Assembly (NCBI RefSeq): GCF_040605455.1
Contig: NZ_JBEXCV010000111.1
Location: forward strand, 1-29,929
Reading direction: 5' to 3'
From: Embleya sp040605455
Lineage (GTDB): Bacteria; Actinomycetota; Actinomycetes; Streptomycetales; Streptomycetaceae
Length of the DNA: 29,929 nt
The translations under genes were made by a program, and so were the position numbers. The notes under the pieces were generated by a model that saw only the letters and a list, made by a program, of their open reading frames with translations, did no database searches and was not told where the DNA came from. Below, in pieces: positions 25,276 to 29,929 of this stretch; the first letter of the stretch is position 1; every line of letters begins with the position of its first letter.

Positions 25276-26931
25276 GTGACGGATTCGGTGACCGGCCCGA
25301 CGGCCTCCCCCGGAGGGGCTCCTCGCTTCGCCTCCCCCGCCGCGGTGCTCTCGTGGGGACGCGCTGCCTACGACGCCTACGCCGAAGGGCTCTACACCTA
25401 CTGCCTCTCGGTGCTCCGAGATCACCAGGCGGCGGCGGAGTCGCTGCGCAGCACCTTCGTGCTGGCCGATCGTCACATCGGCCGGCTCCCCGACCTGGAT
25501 CTGCTCAAACCGTGGCTGTACGCGCTCGCCCGGTACGAGTGCCTGGTCCGGCTGGACGCACACGTGCGGGTGGGCGCCGGACCCGCGCGGCCCGAGGACG
25601 TGCGGGTGGTGTGGGCGCACGAGCGCAGCCTGCCGCTGGCCGCGGACGTCGACGAGGCCGCCGGTCCGTTTCCCGGCACCGAGGCGGGCCGATCCCCCGC
25701 CCGGCGCGGCGACCTGGACGAGCTGGCCTGGCCGGACGCGGTGGGCCTGGCGCCGGAACAACGCGAGGCGCTCGAACTGTCGGTGCGACACGGGCTCGAC
25801 CCGCGCGGCCTGGCCGCCGTGCTCGGCTGTGACGAACACCACGCCCGCAGTCTGCTCCTGGCGGCCGGCCGGGAGGTGGACCGGACCCGGGCGGCGATGG
25901 CGGGCGCCGAGGAGTCACACGGGTGCCCCGAGGGCCAGGAACTGGCCACCGGGCGACTCACCTCCGTGCTGCGCGAGCGCCTGATCACGCACGTCGAGAC
26001 GTGTCGGCGGTGCGGACCGCAGGTGCGCCGCGCCGCGACCGGCCTGGCGCCGACCACGGGCGCGGCGGCGGCGCCGGTCGGGCTCGCGCTGATCGCCCCG
26101 CCGGCGGCGCTGCGGATCGAGGTGCTGGGCGAGGTCGGCCAGGGGCGCTCGGCCCAGCGGCCGCCGGAGATCGCCCGGCGGGTCGCCGAGTTCGACCGGG
26201 CCGGTTTCCCGGTCTTTCGGGCCGGCGTGATCGAGCGCGGCAATCGCCGCCGGGCCACGGTGATCGCGGCGGTCGTGGTGGCCGCCGTGGTCGCCGCGCC
26301 CGCGCTCGCCCTGTGGCAGGCGTCCGGCGGGTCCGCCGGCGAGTCGAGCGTCAAGGCCGTCACCATCGCCTCCGCGCGGGTGGAGAGCCCGGGCGGCCCG
26401 GCTGCGGCGTCGCCTCCGATCGAACCGGCGCGGTCGCCGGCCACGACGGGGACCCCTGCCGCCCCGGGTTCGCCACGCGGGCAAGGCTTCGCCCCGATCC
26501 CCTCCGCGGCGGTGCCCGCCTCGCTCGCGTCCGAGGTCGTCGCGCCCGGTGTCGCCGCCCTCGCGCCGCCCGACCCGCCTGCTCCCGTGCCGCCGCTGGT
26601 GACCGCCACCCACACCGGTGACCACACGCTCGTCACGCTGCGCAACACCGGCTCGGTCCCGGTCGACTGGCAGGCCCGGACGGCGGCGACCTGGCTGCGA
26701 CCGAGCCCCGCGCACGGCACGCTCGCCCCGGGGCAGCAGGACACCGTCACCGTCTCGGTCGATCCCAAGCGGGCCCCGCGGGGGGCGTGGACGGCCACGG
26801 TGGTGGTGGATCCGGGTGGCACGGTGATCACCATCGAGGGCCGCACCGGCGAGCCGACGCCGTCCCGCCGCCCGGCCGACACACCCCCCGCGAGCACACG
26901 GCCGCCGCGCAGCCCGGGGCCGACGGGCTGA
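25276..26931 (+). CDS. Sigma-like / zinc anti-sigma / transmembrane / Ig-like fusion, copy 2
   Basis: A 551-residue paralogue of the preceding gene. Residues about 30-100 resemble sigma region 2 (AYDAYAEGLYTYCLSVLRDHQAAAESLRSTF to LKPWLYALARYECLVRL). Residues about 155-205 resemble region 4 (LAPEQREALELSVRHGLDPRGLAAVLGCDEHHARSLLLAAGREV). C217, H239, C243 and C246 form the zinc anti-sigma pattern. A helix spans about 327-348, then comes a long Pro/Ala linker and an outer BACON-like domain (about 440-530, around W473 in TWLRPSPAHGTL). The end is Pro/Arg-rich. Divergence from copy 1 is large, mainly in the linker, so this is an old duplication. The GTG start lacks a Shine-Dalgarno. It may pair with copy 1 or compete for the same signal. 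Confidence 0.76.
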   Translation: MTDSVTGPTASPGGAPRFASPAAVLSWGRAAYDAYAEGLYTYCLSVLRDHQAAAESLRSTFVLADRHIGRLPDLDLLKPWLYALARYECLVRLDAHVRVGAGPARPEDVRVVWAHERSLPLAADVDEAAGPFPGTEAGRSPARRGDLDELAWPDAVGLAPEQREALELSVRHGLDPRGLAAVLGCDEHHARSLLLAAGREVDRTRAAMAGAEESHGCPEGQELATGRLTSVLRERLITHVETCRRCGPQVRRAATGLAPTTGAAAAPVGLALIAPPAALRIEVLGEVGQGRSAQRPPEIARRVAEFDRAGFPVFRAGVIERGNRRRATVIAAVVVAAVVAAPALALWQASGGSAGESSVKAVTIASARVESPGGPAAASPPIEPARSPATTGTPAAPGSPRGQGFAPIPSAAVPASLASEVVAPGVAALAPPDPPAPVPPLVTATHTGDHTLVTLRNTGSVPVDWQARTAATWLRPSPAHGTLAPGQQDTVTVSVDPKRAPRGAWTATVVVDPGGTVITIEGRTGEPTPSRRPADTPPASTRPPRSPGPTG

Positions 26932-26970
26932 GCCGAGCCCGCGCCGAGCGGCCGGCGAGCCCGCGACGAA

Positions 26971-27014
26971 CCGATCAGCCGAGCCGATCAGCCGAGCCGA
27001 TCAGCCGAGCCGAG
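26971..27014. repeat. Three 13-bp tandem repeats
   Basis: CCGATCAGCCGAG occurs three times without gaps (26971, 26984, 26997), followed by a partial CCGAG. The surrounding 26932-27110 stretch is full of GCCGAGC and CCGCG variants and has no gene. It looks like an expanded short repeat between convergent genes. Confidence 0.85.
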
Positions 27015-27099
27015 CCCGCGACCGGCTGCGCCGAGCCGACGGGCCCGCGCCGAACCGACCGCGACCGGCCGCGCCGAGCCCGCGCCGAGTCGACCGGCC

Positions 27100-27120
27100 G
27101 AGCCCGTGCCGGCTGGGCTC
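27100..27120. terminator. Small hairpin between the fusion gene and the cysteine-cluster gene
   Basis: GAGCCC-N9-GGGCTC forms a 6-bp stem touching the stop of the minus-strand gene. It is a modest terminator candidate. Confidence 0.35.
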
Positions 27121-27862
27121 AGTCGATCGGATCCGCCGGGTGCGGTGCGATCGGCCGGCCGCCCGCCAGCCTGGCCTCACACGCCGCGACCAGCACCGCG
27201 TATGCCGCCTCGCCCATCAACTCGCGCAGCTCCGGGCCGTACGACTCGTACACCGGCTCGCCCGCGCCGTGTGCCTCGGTACTGCCGGTGCACCACCAGT
27301 GCAGGTCGTGGCCGCCCGGGCCCCAGCCCCGGCGGTCGTACTCGCCGATCGTCACCATCAGCACGCGGGTCTCGTCCGGCCGGTCGATCCAGTCGTACGT
27401 CCGGCGCACCGGCAATTGCCAGCACACGTCCGGCTTGGTCTCCAGCGGGTGTACGCCCTCACGCAGCGCGAGGGCGTGCAGCGAACAGCCGGTGCCGCCG
27501 GCGAACCCCGGCCGGTTCAGGAACACGCACGCTCCGTCGACCAGGCGCGTGCGCTTGTCGCCGTCCTCGAACTCGCTGACGCCCTGCTCCATGGCCAGGT
27601 CGTGGAACTGCCAGGTCTGCGGCGTCAGCCGTTCCGCCCACGCCAGCACCCGCGTCTCGTCGTCCTCGTCCGACCAGTGCGCGCCGAGCGAGCAACACCC
27701 GTCGGGCGCGCGGCCGGCCACGACGCCGTGACAGCCGGCGCCGAAGATGCACTGCCAACGCGAGGTCAGCCAGGTCAGGTCACAGCGAAAGAGCTGATCG
27801 GCATCCTCGGGGTCGGGGAACTCGAACCAAGCGCGCGGAAAATCCAGGTCTACCTCAGGCAC
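27119..27862 (-). CDS. YkgJ-like cysteine-cluster protein, conserved in actinobacteria
   Basis: A 247-residue cytoplasmic protein with no membrane segment. C38, C44, C56-C57, C112, C126, C147 and C191 stand in motifs DGCCSLGA, DGACVFLN, GTGCSLHAL and PDVCWQLPVRR. The order C...CC...CxFLN...GCSLH...PxxCWQLP is close to that of the YkgJ (UPF0153) family, which coordinates a metal or iron-sulfur cluster. The first part (EVDLDFPRAWFEFPDP) and the HDLHWWCTG motif look specific to an actinobacterial branch. Function unknown. The GTG at 27862 has no ribosome site, but TAGGCT (27874 to 27869, minus strand) ends 6 bases before it, suggesting a leaderless transcript. Confidence 0.78.
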   Translation of the reverse strand: MPEVDLDFPRAWFEFPDPEDADQLFRCDLTWLTSRWQCIFGAGCHGVVAGRAPDGCCSLGAHWSDEDDETRVLAWAERLTPQTWQFHDLAMEQGVSEFEDGDKRTRLVDGACVFLNRPGFAGGTGCSLHALALREGVHPLETKPDVCWQLPVRRTYDWIDRPDETRVLMVTIGEYDRRGWGPGGHDLHWWCTGSTEAHGAGEPVYESYGPELRELMGEAAYAVLVAACEARLAGGRPIAPHPADPID

Positions 27863-27969
27863 GGGACAAGCCTAGAGCGTGGGTGCCGGATCGTCCGGCG
27901 GGCAAAGGTGTGGCAACCGAGGGAACGCCCCCGCTCGGGCGTCGGGGGCGACGGATTACCTTCGTGACC

Positions 27970-28896
27970 ATGCGACTCGGTGTTCTCGACGTGGGCTCCA
28001 ATACGGTCCACCTGCTCGTGGTCGACGCCCATCAGGGTGCTCGACCCCTTCCCGCGTACTCGCACAAGCGCGAGCTGCGCCTGGCGGAACTTTTGGAGCC
28101 GGACGGAAGCATCGCCCCACACGGGGTCGATCTGCTGGTCCGGACGATGGCAGCCGCTCTGGAGATCGCCGAGGACAAGGGCGTCGAGGACCTGCTGCCG
28201 TTCGCCACGTCCGCGGTGCGCGAGGCGGCCAACTCCGAGGCGGTGCTCGATCGGGTGCGGCGCGAGACCGGCGTGGACCTCCAGGTGCTGACCGGTGCCG
28301 ACGAGGCCCGGCTGACCTTCCTGGCGGTGCGCCGCTGGTTCGGCTGGTCCTCCGGGCGGCTGCTCGTGCTCGACATCGGCGGCGGCTCGCTGGAGATCGC
28401 GGCGGGCGTGGACGAGGAGCCGGACGCGGCGGCCTCGCTGCCGCTGGGCGCGGGTCGGCTCACCCGGTCCTGGCTGCATACCGACCCGCCGTCGCCGGAC
28501 GAGATGCGGGTGCTGCGCAAGCATGTGCGCGCGGAGATCGCCCGCACGGTCGCCGAGTTCAGTCGGCTCGGTCGGCCCGATCACGTGGTGGCCACCTCCA
28601 AGACGTTCAAACAGCTGGCCCGGATCGCCGGCGCGCCGGCCTCGGGCGAGGGCCCCTACGTCAAGCGCTCGCTCAGCCGGGCCGGTCTGGCCGACTGGCT
28701 GCCCCGGCTCGCGGCGATGACCGCGAGTGAGCGGGCCGCTCTGCCGGGGGTGTCGGTGGGCCGGGCCCCGCAGCTGGTCGCGGGCGCGATAGTCGCCGAC
28801 GCGGCGTTGGACCTGTTCAACGTGGGCGCGCTGGAGGTGTGCCCGTGGGCGCTGCGCGAGGGGATCATCCTGCGCCGCCTGGACTGGATGGACTGA
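27970..28896 (+). CDS. Ppx/GppA-family phosphatase
   Basis: A 308-residue protein of the ASKHA fold that hydrolyses inorganic polyphosphate or the pppGpp 5-prime phosphate. The first phosphate loop is LGVLDVGSNTVHLLV (3-17). ATSAVREAANS follows at about 79-89, and the second loop is D135IGGGSLE. Length fits the short actinobacterial type (like mycobacterial Ppx1), lacking the C-terminal HD-like domains. It would link to polyphosphate and stringent-response metabolism. The ATG at 27970 gives the family N-terminus; TACCTT (27957-27962) lies 7 bases before it and no Shine-Dalgarno is seen. The isomerase gene follows after about 100 bases. Confidence 0.92.
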   Translation: MRLGVLDVGSNTVHLLVVDAHQGARPLPAYSHKRELRLAELLEPDGSIAPHGVDLLVRTMAAALEIAEDKGVEDLLPFATSAVREAANSEAVLDRVRRETGVDLQVLTGADEARLTFLAVRRWFGWSSGRLLVLDIGGGSLEIAAGVDEEPDAAASLPLGAGRLTRSWLHTDPPSPDEMRVLRKHVRAEIARTVAEFSRLGRPDHVVATSKTFKQLARIAGAPASGEGPYVKRSLSRAGLADWLPRLAAMTASERAALPGVSVGRAPQLVAGAIVADAALDLFNVGALEVCPWALREGIILRRLDWMD

Positions 28897-28997
28897 GGCC
28901 GGCCGTTCACCCGGATGCAGTGGCCGCCGCCCGGCTCGCCCGCACCGATGTGTGGGATAACGCCGGGTCGGCGGTCGATGGTTCTACTCTGGGCGAC

Positions 28998-29882
28998 GTG
29001 GCCGACCACGACATACTCCACGGTACGGGGGCCGACACGTCCGAGGCGCGGGTGCCGGACGCGGTTCTGCGTGTGCCCGACGCGAAGATCGCCCTGTCCA
29101 CCGCCTCCGTCTACCCCGAGTCCACCGCCGACGGTTTCGAGATCGCGGCCCGGCTCGGCTACGACGGGATCGAGGTCATGGTCTCGACCGACCCGGTGAG
29201 CCAGGACATCGAGGCGCTGCGCCGGTTGTCCGACCACCACGGCGTGCCGATCGTGTCCGTGCACGCGCCCTGCCTGTTGATCACGCAGCGGGTGTGGGGG
29301 ACGGACCCGTGGACCAAGCTGGTGCGTGCGCGGGACGCGGCCGAGCGGCTCGGCGCGAAGACCGTCGTGGTGCATCCGCCGTTTCGCTGGCAGCGCAGCT
29401 ACGCCCGCGACTTCGTGCGCGGCATCGACCGCATGGCGGGCGAGACCGACGTGCTGTTCGCAGTGGAGAACATGTTCCCGCTGCGTTACCGGGACAAGGA
29501 GGTCGCCGCGTACGCGCCGGACTGGGATCCCTCCGACGAGGACTACCGGCACTTCACGCTCGACCTGTCGCACACGGCGACCTCGCGCTCGGACGCGCTG
29601 GACATGCTGGCCCGGATGGGTGACCGGCTCGGGCACGTGCACCTGGCCGACGGCAGCGGCTCGCTCAAGGACGAGCACCTGGTGCCCGGACGCGGCACCC
29701 AACCGTGCGCGGAACTGCTCGAACACCTCGCGCGCACCTCGTTCGGCGGGGCGATCGTGCTGGAGGTCAACACCCGCCGAGCCGCCTCGCGCGCCGAACG
29801 CGAGGCGGATCTGGCCGAGGCGCTCGCGTACACCCGGCTGCACCTTGCGGCCGAGGCGGAGGCGGAGCGGCGCTATGGCTGA
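28998..29882 (+). CDS. Sugar phosphate isomerase/epimerase (xylose-isomerase-like TIM barrel)
   Basis: A 294-residue TIM-barrel protein of the AP-endonuclease-2 superfamily. Visible barrel-end motifs are LSTASVYPES, GYDGIEVMV, VSVHAPCLL, VVVHPPFRWQ, FAVENMF, LDLSHTATS, HVHLADG and IVLEVNT. They carry the Glu, His, Asp and His residues that bind divalent metal in this family. The substrate is unknown. The GTG at 28998 is favoured because TACTCT (28985-28990) ends 7 bases before it; an earlier in-frame ATG would overlap the Ppx/GppA gene and adds residues foreign to the family. The stop overlaps the start of the next gene. Confidence 0.88.
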   Translation: MADHDILHGTGADTSEARVPDAVLRVPDAKIALSTASVYPESTADGFEIAARLGYDGIEVMVSTDPVSQDIEALRRLSDHHGVPIVSVHAPCLLITQRVWGTDPWTKLVRARDAAERLGAKTVVVHPPFRWQRSYARDFVRGIDRMAGETDVLFAVENMFPLRYRDKEVAAYAPDWDPSDEDYRHFTLDLSHTATSRSDALDMLARMGDRLGHVHLADGSGSLKDEHLVPGRGTQPCAELLEHLARTSFGGAIVLEVNTRRAASRAEREADLAEALAYTRLHLAAEAEAERRYG

Positions 29883-29929
29883 AGCGCGAACCGCCGCCGG
29901 TGCGGCCGGCGCGCGGCGCGGTCCGGGTC
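29875..29929 (+). CDS. Start of a downstream gene, N-terminal fragment
   Basis: ATG at 29875 overlaps the isomerase stop by 8 bases and has GGAG about 8 bases upstream, so translation is probably coupled. Only about 18 codons (MAEARTAAGAAGARRGPG) are visible before the window ends. No family can be assigned. Confidence 0.55.
   Translation, partial: MAEARTAAGAAGARRGPG

Noticed and set aside
23650..26931. Calling the two fusion proteins ordinary active ECF sigma factors
   Set aside because: The acidic core of region 2 is degenerate and both carry a membrane helix and an outer domain, so transcription activity cannot be assumed.
26971..27014. Possible CRISPR array
   Set aside because: The repeats are only 13 bases and directly tandem, with no spacers and no cas genes.

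Overview
The window is about 70% GC with strong third-position GC bias, GTG starts and Streptomyces-like gene content. ClpC, Lsr2, DisA, RadA, MutY and a Ppx/GppA protein sit close together. This points to a core chromosomal segment of a Streptomycetaceae-type actinomycete (Streptomyces, Kitasatospora, Embleya, Yinghuangia or a near relative). The genus is an inference. No tRNA, rRNA, insertion sequence, prophage or CRISPR array was seen.

Layout. Positions 1-2150 hold the start of a membrane-anchored protein (minus strand), a BlaI-type repressor and a secreted DUF11 protein. Positions 2150-7050 hold an ArgA-like acetyltransferase, the nucleoid protein Lsr2, a degenerate primase-polymerase-like protein and the chaperone ClpC. 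A candidate ClgR site and a candidate sigma-R promoter precede clpC. Positions 7160-12520 look more accessory: a divergent MMPL exporter/TetR pair, an SDR dehydrogenase, a broken zinc alcohol dehydrogenase and a small TPR protein. Two matching operator-like palindromes lie near the broken gene and the TPR gene. Positions 12527-16450 hold a translationally coupled fatty-acid-hydroxylase/lysoplasmalogenase pair suggestive of ether-lipid breakdown, a PRC-barrel/DUF2382 stress protein, a GNAT acetyltransferase and a small CxxCxGxG protein. Positions 16850-23520 hold a GT-C membrane glycosyltransferase and a genome-maintenance group: mutY, a conserved membrane-anchored protein, disA (c-di-AMP synthase) and radA. 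Positions 23650-26930 hold two tandem paralogues that join a sigma-factor-like region, a zinc anti-sigma motif, one membrane helix and an outer BACON-like domain in a single chain. The right end has a cysteine-cluster protein, a Ppx/GppA phosphatase, a TIM-barrel isomerase and the first codons of one more gene.

System-level themes. (1) The tandem sigma/anti-sigma/BACON fusions are the best candidate for an under-described system: a one-protein transmembrane regulator with an outer sensor and a cytoplasmic sigma-like module. (2) Hydroxylase plus lysoplasmalogenase suggests an ether-lipid or plasmalogen salvage operon. (3) Several genes have no ribosome-binding site but a TANNNT box 6-8 bases before the start codon, as expected for leaderless transcripts. 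(4) Long perfect hairpins separate most convergent pairs. All functions are inferred from reading the sequence; no database search was run.
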